Shown piece by piece: positions 36,201 through 47,086 of a stretch of 64,000 nucleotides of DNA. The DNA is from Morella rubra. Taxonomy: Eukaryota > Streptophyta > Magnoliopsida > Fagales > Myricaceae. The translations under genes and the position numbers were made by a program. The notes beneath the pieces are model-generated. The model did no database searches. It had not been told where the DNA came from and saw only the letters and a program-made list of their open reading frames with translations. Location of the stretch: assembly GCA_003952965.2 (NCBI GenBank), contig CM025853.1, positions 24,028,714-24,092,713 of the forward strand, in the 5' to 3' direction. Each line of letters begins with the position of its first letter. Within the stretch, counting starts at the first letter, position 1.

Positions 36201-39200
36201 AAATTTGAAGAACTGATATTCAGTAATCCTTAGAAAACATTTTAAATAAGTCCTGGGTTTTGATTCAAAATAAAATTAGTCCGTAAGATAAGTCTTTGAA
36301 GTTTAGACCTTAAAACATGAATTCCTTCGTCAGGGTTCCATTCAGAGGCTAGCCATGTGTTTTACACGCAGGCTTGATTTGACACTTGACATGCCAGGTG
36401 CCAAAAAGTAAGAAATTATAAAATAAACATTAAATAAAAAAAGAAGAAAATTTTAAAAACAAAAAGGAAAAGAAAGATCTAAGACATAACAAAGCAGTGA
36501 GTTGGGGAGGGTTTTCCCAATCCAATAGGTTTCCCTCCTTTTGTCTTCAAGTTTTGATTTTTTTTTCTTAGATTTTTCTTTTGGTTATTATTTTTACCTT
36601 TTTTAAATGTTTTATTATTATTATTTTATTGTTTTTGACATGTGGTATGTGAAATGTCGATCATGGCTTGTGTGACAAACACATGGCACGCTATGTCAGA
36701 ATTCTGTCAGGGTTGCTTTTGGATGCAACCCAAATGGAGGGACTTATTTGTTGAAGTTCTAACACAGACTAGTTTTATGATTTTGATCACTCAGGAACTT
36801 ATTTCAAAATTTCCCTAATTTTTACCATACACGTTTCTTTTCCAAGATATTTATTTATTTGGGTTTGGATAGGATGATTTGCAGCGTTATCAACCACAGT
36901 ACATGATTTCGGTTCCATTAGTGTATGAGACGCTATACAGGTACGTCCTTTGCTTGGGTGTAATTTTGATTCTGTTGCACTGCTAGAATATCTTTTTTAT
37001 TCATCAAGTTCAAGGACATATATTAGAATCTTCTTGCGAATGTAATGAGTGGCTGATGGCAAATACTAGCCCTTCATGATTCTATTCAGAAGACAGCCTG
37101 TTTGAACCTTCTTATTCTTGTGATAATACTTTCTCTTCCCTTTCGGTGAGGGGCTTGATAAAGTCTAACTAACTCTCAAGGGGCTTGGAGACTACTGAGA
37201 GACGATGAAGTGGTCCCTTAAATCCATAACACATTGGCCCTATGGAGGTGCCTGTAATCTGTGATCTTTACAAGCATTTTATATATGATTTATCCCTCTA
37301 CATATTATATATCAGGTGAGGAAAAGCTTGTTCATTTTCCTCTTAGGTGATGATCTTTAGAGAGTTCTGCAGCTCATTGTTGTTCTCTCTCGCATTCTAT
37401 TCTTTCTTATCATCAATTCATTACATAGAATGAGCTAATTAACAAAAACCTTTGATTTTAAGTTATATGGTTCTCACTTTTCCGCTACTTTTTTTTTCTT
37501 TCCCTTCATGCTCTCTACCAAACCCGAGAAAGCTTTGAAACCATACAGAATAAGATCTGGCAGAATCAATGACATTGATGTCAATGGTGTATCGTATGCA
37601 TGTCTGTAGATATTGCACAGGTGTTGGGCCCGCTGAGTTAGTTGAACTTCTCCTTTCTTACCAGGTCTCCTAGTAAATCACTTTCAGCCTCTTCTACTGG
37701 TTTGGAGCTGAACTTGGGACTTGTAGGATGCTATCTGTGGGAACTTGGGTTTATGCTCATATATTGGATGGTGGTGATTGTTAGTCGATGTTCTGATGTG
37801 AAAACTAGAATATGTTTCTTGCGTCAAGCTAATCGAGGTTTATGTTGTGCCTTTTGTGTCCATGATTACTTTATGGGGTTGTTGTCACTTGAGTTCTGCA
37901 GGCATGCTACCAGAACTTAGATTTTGGCTTAAAATGATGTGATAATTTTGGGATGGCAAATTGGTGCAGTAAATTGATGTTTGAAACACACTTGACACTT
38001 GGTATCAAGCTAAAACACACACACACCCCAGCCACATGTCCATGTGGTGATGATCCTTAGCCATTTTTTCCTTAAACTGCAGAATAGAATAAATAGTCAA
38101 AGAAGGTGAACACCAAAGGGTTTGAACAAAACACCAAAATGACCAAGAGAATCTATTGTCTAAAAGCGTAAGTGGACAAGAAACTAACTAAATCATACAT
38201 ATTAAACTAACACATACTAACCAAACACCAATGGGATCTTGATTACTCAATTTTGCAGTTCCCAATTTCATATTTACTTTTCTTTTGACTGATGCAACGA
38301 TGAATCCCTTGCTTGGCTTTCTTGTAGTATCTAGTGTTTTCTTGTGGGAAGTATCTGCTCTTGAGCATTCCTTCTAATTATTTGTTCCTTTTGCAGTGGG
38401 ATTGAGAAGCAATTTTCTAGTAGCTCCCTTCTGCGGAAGCTTATGGCTCTGGCATTTTTAAGGGTCAGCTTGACATACATGGAATTGAAGAGGATTTATG
38501 AGGTTTGATCATTTTGTAACATGCTTATGCTGGCAGTTGTCTCACAGTCTGAATGTTTGGAAGTTTCACTGAATCTTTTGATACTATTTATCATTGTAGG
38601 GGTTAATACAAATCGTTGAGCAATATATGCTGGTCTTCTGACCAATAACCATCGCCTTTTTATAGGTTTATGCCTCCTATTTTGAAACAAAGACTGTAGG
38701 AACTAAATCATTAGTAGTGGAATCTGTAACAGGTCCGCGGCTGCAAGCTGCTTACTTTTACCTAATTATTAACTTAATGAATGTTTTGTGTATAATGTTT
38801 TCGTCAAAGTATCCTCTGCTTTTCAGTACACGCTGATACTAAAAATCTGCTCACTGCTCCCAGCTTTCCTGCAACGCCAGTGGCACTTTATCTAATTGTC
38901 ACTGTGTGAACTTCTATTGCTTGCATCTGTGGTCCATTGACCAATTCTGTGTTGTTGTGGTCCAGGAATTAGTAAACATGTTTTGAAGAGCCATCATACC
39001 AAAATTTAATGCTGTTAGGAAGTGGGCAGACAATTAATGTCAAACTTGTCATACAAGAAATCCCCCATCCTCTAAGCAGGCCTCTCACATGCAAACTTTT
39101 GCAGTGGAATCAGGCAAGAAACCTCATAGATAACCTGTCGTTTGAGGCAGCTGTCCATCATGCTTAAGCTGTTGATACTTTCTCACCATCATAATTCAGT

Positions 39201-42200
39201 AGCCAATAAAACCTACCATATTGCCCCTCAGGACAAAGGTTGCAAACCACTGGTTGATTGGTGTCCATGTTGTATAGAGAAATACTATGGAACAATTATA
39301 CTCAATGTTTTTGAATTGTTTTCTATTTCTCTGTCCCATCACTTTTTATTGCCTACACTTCTCCTCATTAAACTGCAGAATGGCTAGTTCTCTCTCACTT
39401 TGTTGCTTGCCTGCGGTTTTGGTTTGTGACTAACACCATATCAAGATTGCTTATTGCTTGAATGATTTCAATTTGGTTCAAGGGAAAATGTCTGACAAAG
39501 AATCGGAAGCAAACTTCACATCTTGTTTCCATGTTGGAGTGGCTATGGGCAAGATCTATCGCGATGATATTATGGCCGGTGCATATGTTGGCAAAGAAAG
39601 TGGTTTATAGTAAAATTCACTCTGCTATTGGAGTGTCAAAGGTATGATTTTGATTTAATTTGTTTTCTGTCTTCTTAGTATGAAGTTCTCATAGAAAATG
39701 ACTGTTTGTTCTCCTTCATTTTGTTGTCTGAAGAGAGGAACTTGACAACTCACTAATGTGACAAAATAGTTTGAGCTGTTTATCTTTACTTTTCTCAGTT
39801 TTTTTTTCTGGTTTTTTGAATCTTTTGTTTTAAGTAAACAAACCCTTGAAGCTCTGTCTTCTACTTAGTTGGCTAACTTCTTAGAAAGTGTTAACCATGT
39901 CTTTGAGTTTTGTTCTGTGTCAAGTAGAAATAATGAGGTTTAAGTTTTTGGGCCATGTACTTAACATGTAATATGAAGGCTTCACTTTGGGATGCCTTTG
40001 ATATTTATCTCCTTAACCATGGTATTGGAGTTTACATATTACAAGAAATTGGCATTAGAGTTGTTGCCTCAACTTCCACTTAGATGAGTTTCTTGGTCTT
40101 TTGCTTTGTCATGGGCGTGGATGGCCCTTGGAGCGAGTTGCATTTGGTGGTCATTGCACCTGGCACAAATCTTATGCATTGTACTCTTGAATTTGTGAAG
40201 AGCTCATGTGCAAGGATGAATTACATCGATGTGGTAGAGGCACATTTGTAAGTGAGAGATTTCTAGCAAGTGCATAAATGATGAGAATAAGTAGTTGAGA
40301 CAGTATAATTGGATTCACACCCATAGGTTTAAAATTTTAAATTTGGTGGTCTCCAAGTATGTTCTAGGTTCCATTTGTAGACTTCCTAGGAATTTATCTC
40401 CCCAGCAAGTGGTATCAGTGTATTTTTTTTTAAGTAGTATAGTTATTTTTTTTTTTTTTGATAAGTAGTATCAGTGTATTTTTAAGCATAAGAGAAACTG
40501 CATATTAATTGCAAAAAGATGATTTTATTCTTTTGCCATTTTGGTATATCTCTTTGGTTCCAATAAAGTCCTGTATATTTTTCCTCAAAAGGGACTCTTT
40601 CTCTCTTTCTTTCTGGGGTATAATTTTAAATTGATGCCATAGTTTTGAATTTAGAGATCATAACCTAGTTTTGTGAGAAGGAAATTGCTGAAGGAAAAGC
40701 TATCTCTTGGAATGATGCAGGCTGGCATAAGTGGAGGTGGTAGTTTGCCTGTGCATGTTGATAAGTTTTTTGAGGTTAGAACACTGCCTCTTTACATTGC
40801 TGTCCATAATGTCAGTACTCAACAGCTATTCCACCAGTGTTATGTTTCCTTCAGGCAATTGGTGTGAAAGTGCAGAATGGGTATGGTTTAACAGAGGCTT
40901 CTCCTGTTGTTGCTTGTCGAAGACCTACCTGCAATGTGAGCACTCAAACTGTAGACTCCTACTTGTTTGCTTAGACTTAATGTCTATGATTACATATAGC
41001 TAACAAAATAGTTGGGCATCTAAGAGATTTATGGTTTCTTCGACAATGCTTAATTCTATCCTATCCTTGAAAATAAAGTGGAAGTTAAGACTTTAATGGG
41101 ATGACAGACATTTCAAGTTATATGGCTCGCAGAAATCAATATCCTAGTACAAACTGTGACACTTGATTCCACCGTAATTGTCTCCATCTGCTTGGAAAGG
41201 CAATGCTACTTTCTGCTTTCTTGCAATTATCATTTCTGCCTGCACTGTAATATTTCCAATATTTTGAATGGGTCTACCTTGCTGCACTTCTAGAGAGTAT
41301 AAGAGGAGTGACAGTCAGCAGTAACTGCATGGGCAAACAAAGAACAGCTCTTTTGGACCTGTGTAATTTGTAATGGCCATCCTGAAGTTGTATGGTTTAT
41401 CATCCAAATCTTTTCATCTATTCTACCTGGTTAAATGAACTTTTTCTGAAACTCTATGTTGATCATTCTCTAATATGAGATTCCAACCTTATCTCTGATA
41501 ATACATTTCAGCATCTCTCTTTCATCTCTCTTCCGGTTGTCTTGTTTCATTTTTTCACTTTGCATTTTGCTATGGTTACGTCTGACTCTGCATCGATTAC
41601 TACATAATATGATGGTGTCACTGATATACTGTTTTGAAGGTTCTTGGTTCAATTGGGCATCCAATTCAACATACGGAGGTGAAAATTGTAGATTCTGAAA
41701 CCAATGAAGTTCTCCCACCTGGTTCAAAGGGTATTGTTAAAGTTAGGGGCCCACAGGTGATGAGAGGTTACTACAAGGTAGTTATTCTGTTCCTTGGGTT
41801 GAAACAAGTACTAAATCTCTTAGAGGTTTTCATGAGAAGTTATCACAAAATCTATCTGATAAGATTCAGACATTGATTAGGGTATGCTTAGATAGCCATT
41901 GGATGTGTAGTTATAACTTGTACGTCTTTTAAACTCCAGTTAGGCACTCGTATGCAATTTTGCACATTTGACTGTATCTTTATAGGGTGTGTGGATATCA
42001 AGAAATGTTAAAAGCCTGCTGTTGTCCCTTGATGATTCAAATCCTTTGTTTGATGGGAGTGGTTTATCACTAGGAGCTTTGGAAGTGCATCATTTTATTT
42101 GCTATTCAGAAAACCTTCCAAATAGGAATCTTGTACTTTTTTATTTATTGGGAAATTTATAAATACCACACTAAATTTTAACGACTTTTTAAAAAACTCA

Positions 42201-44644
42201 CTGAGTTTTAAAAAATTTCAAAACGCTCACTAGATTTATCATTTTGGTATAAAAACTCACTGAACTCAACGCCGTTAGACCGGTTTAACGGAAAATTCAT
42301 CCCGTCCAATCATATATGACACGTGTCCTTAAATAAATAAAAATTTAAAACTAAATCTAAAATTAATAAAAAACATAATTAATTTAAAAAAAAAAAAAAA
42401 TTGAAAGGATTTTTTTTTTTTTTTTAATTAATTATGTTTTTTTATTAATTTTAGATTTAGTTTTAAATTTTATTTATTTAAGGACACGTGTCACATATGA
42501 TTGGACGGGATGAATTTTCCGTTAAACCGGTCTAACGGCGTTGAGTTCAGTGAGTTTTTATACCAAAATGATAAACCTAGTGAGCGTTTTGAATTTTTTA
42601 AAACTCAGTGAGTTTTTTAAAAAGTCGTTAAAACCTAATGTGGTATTTGTAAATTTCCCTTATTTATTTATGGCAAATCCCTTTCTACCATGCGTTGGGA
42701 AACAATGTTGGATTTTTTGGAATTGTCAGTTTAGGAACCCACAGCAACGTTGCTTATTCCTCCAGATTTTTCCCTTAAGGAATCTGATATTAAGCTTCTG
42801 AAATCTTCTACCTTTAGTCTTTGCTTTTGAATTGGTTTGGTATCAAGTCTTAATAGCTGTTTCATGTTTATACTTATTTTAAGTGACACTTTTGTTTGAA
42901 AGAATCCATGGGCTACGAAGCAAGTGATAGACGAGGATGGTTGGTTAAGCACTGGTGACTTAGGTTGGATTGCTCCTCACCACTCTATTGGGCGAGGTCG
43001 TCGATGTGGAGGTATGGTTGTTCTTGAAGGACGTGCCAAGGATACCATTGTTCTCTCCTCTGGTATACCATCATTGCCTTCTCACTCTGGCCATTGATCT
43101 TTCCTGCTAATTACTTTGAATATCTCTCTCGATGCTGTTGCCATTTTTGATGAAGTTTGTTTGTTTGGAACAAATAGGAGAAAATGTGGAACCGGTAGAG
43201 CTTGAAGAAGCTGCTCTCAGAAGCAGTCTAATTCAACAAATAGTTGTTGTTGGCCAGGTGTGACTTTGAGAACTTCTCTAAAGAGGCTCACTAGTTTTAA
43301 AATATATTCTGCCACTTTCTAGGGGTGACACTGATTTTAGTTATTGGATGGTATTCCTAAATTACAGGATCAACGACGTCTTGGAGCTATAATTGTTCCA
43401 AACAAAGAAGAGGTTCTACAGGCAGCAAAAGAACTGTCTATGGTAGATGCCAATTCCGCTGACCTTTGTAAGGAAAAAATGACCAGCCTGTTGTATAAAG
43501 AACTGAGAAAATGGTAAGGCTTATGCATTTTCAACTATTTATACCATGTCGGAGAGGGATGCTTACCTATAGAAGTCTAAACCTATATGTGATTCTTGAT
43601 CACTTCTTTTCTTTTCATTTTTTTTTTCGTTTCCTTTTTGTGGGTGACAGAGTATAATGAAGTACCACTGACATAGAAAGAATTTACAAAGTGATTTTAA
43701 AATAGGGGTTTGTTTATATTGCATCCGAGTAATGAAGTTGAACTTTTGGAGTTTCGGTACTAGGCATGCATTGTCAAGGGAGGAAGGTGAAACGCATGCA
43801 CATTGGATTTTGGGTCTTATCTGAGGCTGGGTGAGGATTTTCCGTTTAGCTTTGTAATCTTCTTTCACGATTGGGAGAATTTGGACCTGTAACTTCCCAC
43901 ACCACCCCATACTTTAGCAGCCCTCGAGAATGGAGTTTTCATTTGGGTTAGGTTTTTTTTTCTGCTTTTTTCTTTTTTTTGTGTGTGTGTGTTGGGGTTG
44001 GTGGTCTGGAGGGCATTGATCAGGGAACGAAAAATTCTCGAGGGAAAGTTCTGAAGATAGGTTGGCCTTATGCACTGAAGAGAGTTTAATATGAGGAAGA
44101 AATATTGAGATATTCAATCTAGAGTGAGAAGATGTAGACGAAGAAGTAAAACAGCTATGGTAGACATAGTAGATGAGGATAAAATAGATGGAGAGGCGAA
44201 AGAGAGGATTATTGACGATAGGAGGGGATGGCAGAAAAAGTATGCATGTGGCTAATTATAGTCAGGCTTTTTTGTAGAACCATAGATATTGAAATCAGTT
44301 GTCTTTCTCATTTTCTTTGAGGTGTGAAAATTATATTGAGGAATAATTGGTGATTGTGTCTAGTGTACCAAAGTTTTAATTCCTTTGCCGTGCAGGACTT
44401 CGAAGTCTTCATTTCAAATAGGACCTATCCTTGTTGTGGACGAGCCCTTCACGGTAAGATGTTCATGGTGGCACTCAGGGTCTAAATACCATCAGGTTTA
44501 TCATTTAATATGAAGACATGAGATTTCACTAATCCTACCCTTCAATTGCAGATCGAAAGCGGCTTAATGACTCCAACCTTGAAAATTCGAAGAGACCAAG
44601 TTGTAGCTCATTATAGGGAGCAAATAGTCAATCTTTTCAAGTAA
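30233..44644 (+). CDS. AAE15: Plastid long-chain fatty acid--ACP ligase / acyl-activating enzyme, AAE15/16-like
   Basis: ANL-superfamily enzyme that activates free fatty acids with ATP for loading on acyl carrier protein in plastids. Eighteen exons: 30233-30460, 31124-31327, 32408-32522, 32882-32969, 33885-34096, 35235-35353, 36000-36149, 36873-36940, 38397-38502, 39483-39641, 40721-40774, 40855-40935, 41640-41777, 42903-43062, 43178-43257, 43368-43513, 44396-44453, 44552-44644. All junctions are GT-AG and phases fit, giving about 752 residues. Exon 1 is Ser/Thr-rich and basic, like a transit peptide. Motifs: P-loop-like [11 protein letters not shown] (301-311), [37 protein letters not shown], the plant-specific [22 protein letters not shown], and C-terminal [10 protein letters not shown]. 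The least certain point is the start of exon 2 (31124, or in-frame 31142 or 31151); exon 6 has two possible acceptors. AAE15 and AAE16 are sister genes in Arabidopsis, so the symbol means the pair. Introns 7 and 13 carry Mutator-like MITEs. Confidence 0.92.
36233..36815. mobile_element. Degenerate Mutator-like MITE in intron 7 of the AAE15/16 gene
   Basis: Long diverged inverted arms: left from GAAAACATTTTAAATAAGTC, right (read inward) GGGAAATTTTGAAATAAGTT. Both then carry AAAATYAGTC-like and CAGGGTT-like words and a CCATGTG-like word about 130 bp in. The flanks TAATCCTTA (36224-36232) and TAATTTTTA (36816-36824) match at 7 of 9 positions, the 9-bp target duplication length of Mutator-like elements. 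Length 583 bp, no coding capacity. Older than the one in intron 13. Confidence 0.65.
42150..42659. mobile_element. Foldback Mutator-like MITE in intron 13 of the AAE15/16 gene
   Basis: A 510-bp near-perfect palindrome: arms of about 240 bp (42150-42390 and 42420-42659) differ at only about nine positions, by my reading, and flank an A/T loop. The ends are GGGAAATTTAYAAATACCAC on both arms. The insertion is flanked by a perfect 9-bp duplication, TTATTTATT (42141-42149 and 42660-42668), as expected for Mutator-like transposition. It carries no coding sequence. Transcribed within the intron, it would form one long hairpin. Confidence 0.9.
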
Positions 44645-45252
44645 AATTCCTTGCATTTCTTGTTATGCCTAGATCTAATCCCTGGTCCCTGCGGAAAGGA
44701 AAAAGAATTTCGAGTTCCTCCTCACAGAAAGGCAATGAACCGATTAAACTTCATGGCAACGCAGGGAGAAGAGATTAGTCCAAAACTCCCAACTCCTTGT
44801 ATTAACCAAGTTTCCTGCTATGTCTTTCGCAATACACAATATGCCTGTTTGGCCACTTATTGTTTTTAAGTCATTTTAGTGATTGTGGATTAGACAAGGT
44901 TTCAGTTCTTTAATGGAAGAGTTTGAAATCAGTGAACAGAGAAAAAGCCTACCTTTTATTTTGGGCAGCCATGGAAATAAAAAAAGGAGAGGCATTCATA
45001 CTTGCGGCTGTTTTAGGATGTGCTATCTGTCTGGCTATGGTTTCATACCTGCTGGCTGATTACATACTCGGTGCTTATGCAGAACAGATGTCTTTGAATA
45101 CTTTCTGTTTTTTATGTTTTCTAATGCTTTTATTTGGAAGAGGGAGAGATCGAATGCTGAAAGCGTGGGTCACTGGGGAAATGTGCTTAGAAAAAAGAAA
45201 AGAAACAGCTCAAGTGTATATTGAGGAAAAAAACAGAATATTGAGGAATTCT
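44645..45252 (+). other. Downstream flank of the AAE15/16 gene with a 113-codon open frame
   Basis: This stretch probably holds the 3' untranslated region. An open frame at 44923-45264 has a hydrophobic stretch, GEAFILAAVLGCAICLAMVS and onward to LGAY, followed by a basic tail. I do not recognise it. Its end runs past the 15-bp target duplication at 45238-45252 into the inserted element, so its present stop is younger than the insertion. It may be chance. Confidence 0.3.
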
Positions 45253-46128
45253 CCTTCTCTCTAGAACATCCTCAAACCACCTGCCCAACCCCCCCTTCTC
45301 CTTCGGATTCTGGCGACAGGCCTCTCTCCTTTCTTGTCACAAGCCCTCTTGTGGCCGAAAACTGGCATTTTCCTTGTCCTTTGTTTTGTTTCGTTTTGTC
45401 GTTTTTTGACTCGAAGAAGGACGCTAGATCCTAATGTCGTTATTGATCCTCGGAGGCCATGCTGTAGCTCATCAGTCTCAGCTCCTCTAGCTGGTCATTT
45501 CTGTGCTAGCCCATCATCGGTTGGCCGCCGCATGCGCCACCCACACGTTGACCAGTTTTCTCCTTACACGGGCCTTTTTTGGCGGTCTTTTTAGGCATCG
45601 CTTTCCTACACAAATCCAGCACCCTGGGCCGTCTTGATTTGCTCCTGTCCATAATTTTTTGGCCGCGCTGCCCTTTGCTGCGGATGGCACTCACGCGCCG
45701 CCATAGTTGCTGCCTCATGCCGTGTTTTGCGTCCTTCCTACTTCTGAGCGCGGTGTTTTTCCTTTTTGTTGCTTTGTTGTTTTGGTCCATTGGGGGGCCT
45801 TGTTGTTTTGGTCCAGGGGGCTTTTGCAGCCACTTGTTGGCCTTGTCGACTTCCTTGTGGGCTCTATTGCGTCACCTTTATGCTGTCGTTGACTTAGTTC
45901 TCATATGCTAGCACCCAAGTAGTTTCGGTACCTATAGTCTATCGTTTCCTGCCACCCCACTCTCTCTGCTTAGCATGAAACATTTGTGATTCTGTCGATC
46001 CTTTTGGATCCTAATAGATTTACTTTACAGCTTAGATTTGCTTGGATCTATAGTTTCTTTATTTTATTATATCTTGTACTGTGGATTCCATTGCAATGAA
46101 ACTATTTACTTATATATATATATAAAGT
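45253..46128 (+). mobile_element. 876-bp insertion with a perfect 15-bp target duplication, probably retroposed
   Basis: The 15 bp ATATTGAGGAATTCT is present at 45238-45252 and again at 46129-46143. Between them lies GC-richer sequence whose 3' end reads GCAATGAAACTATTTACTTA followed by a TA repeat. That tail, and a 15-bp duplication, fit target-primed retroposition (LINE or SINE machinery). No reverse transcriptase is inside. The open frames (45334-45594, 45579-45911) are rich in Leu/Phe/Cys and not recognisable. It could be a truncated LINE 3' end or a non-autonomous partner. Confidence 0.75.
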
Positions 46129-46143
46129 ATATTGAGGAATTCT

Positions 46144-47086
46144 TAAATGAGCCTCGTGCGTGTGTGAATTTTCTTTTGTTGATATTATGTGCATAATTTC
46201 TTGACAGTAAATTTCATAATATATTTTAGGCCTTTTCCTTTAAGGTCTAAAATATCCAAACTACCTTTATCTAAAAATGAAATATTCGAGTTCTTTTGGA
46301 TGAATTTTTTTTTTTATCTCTTCTGTTTTTTTTTTTTTTTTTTTGAGTAACGAGAGAAACTCATGCAACAATTTTGTGTCCCGCTCAAGATGGAACCTTG
46401 GAGCATGCAGGTACTACACTATGAATGGTTGGGAGAGCATGGTAAAACTTTTGGACACACTTGTGCAGCATTTAAATAAGGTACCTAGTTAGGATGCATT
46501 AGACTAGACCTTGGCAACTCTCTCTTTTGGTTTTAGCCAAATTAAGGCCAAAAGGGTATGGACTACCATAGTTTAGCAAAATGAGTGGAGAGTACAAAAA
46601 GGGTGGTGTATTTCAAAGTGGTGAGTATAATTTATTACTTTATCTATATTCTTAATGCACACCCATTACCCATTTATTGCTTGTTCTTTGAATTTGTTTC
46701 CCTCTTTGGTAAGTAAAACAAAGTACATGTTCTCATTCTTCGAAAGCAAAAGTACTTTGAAAAACTATGTTAAGTTTCCAACGTCAAAGCATGACAAAAT
46801 CTTTGAAATTGCATAGGTAGTAATGGTTTTGTAAATAGAAAAATATGGTATAGTGAAAATAGTTGGGAGAAAGTTTTGGTTTTATAAGGATAAGTAATCA
46901 CCTTTTGACTCAAGCTTTGTCTTATGAGATACAACGCAACTTAGCTATCAACTTAAGCTTTTGGCTCAATTGTATGGAGCCAGCAATCATCTTTTAACTC
47001 AATCACTGTCCCATAGGAGAACAACGCAACTTAGCTATCAGCTTAAGCTTTTTGCTCAATTATAATATTCAATCCTAACAAAAGTA
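46144..47086. other. Intergenic stretch with a tandem duplication of about 90 bp
   Basis: Mostly AT-rich with T runs near 46310 and 46330. A tandem duplication lies at about 46893-47063: each unit holds ACTCAA, then ACAACGCAACTTAGCTATCA, then CTTAAGCTTTT and GCTCAATT. No gene seen. Confidence 0.6.

Noticed and set aside
45579..45911. 110-codon open frame with Leu/Phe/Cys-rich translation
   Set aside because: It lies wholly inside the retroposed 876-bp insert, overlaps other open frames on both strands and has no recognisable domain; probably composition-driven.
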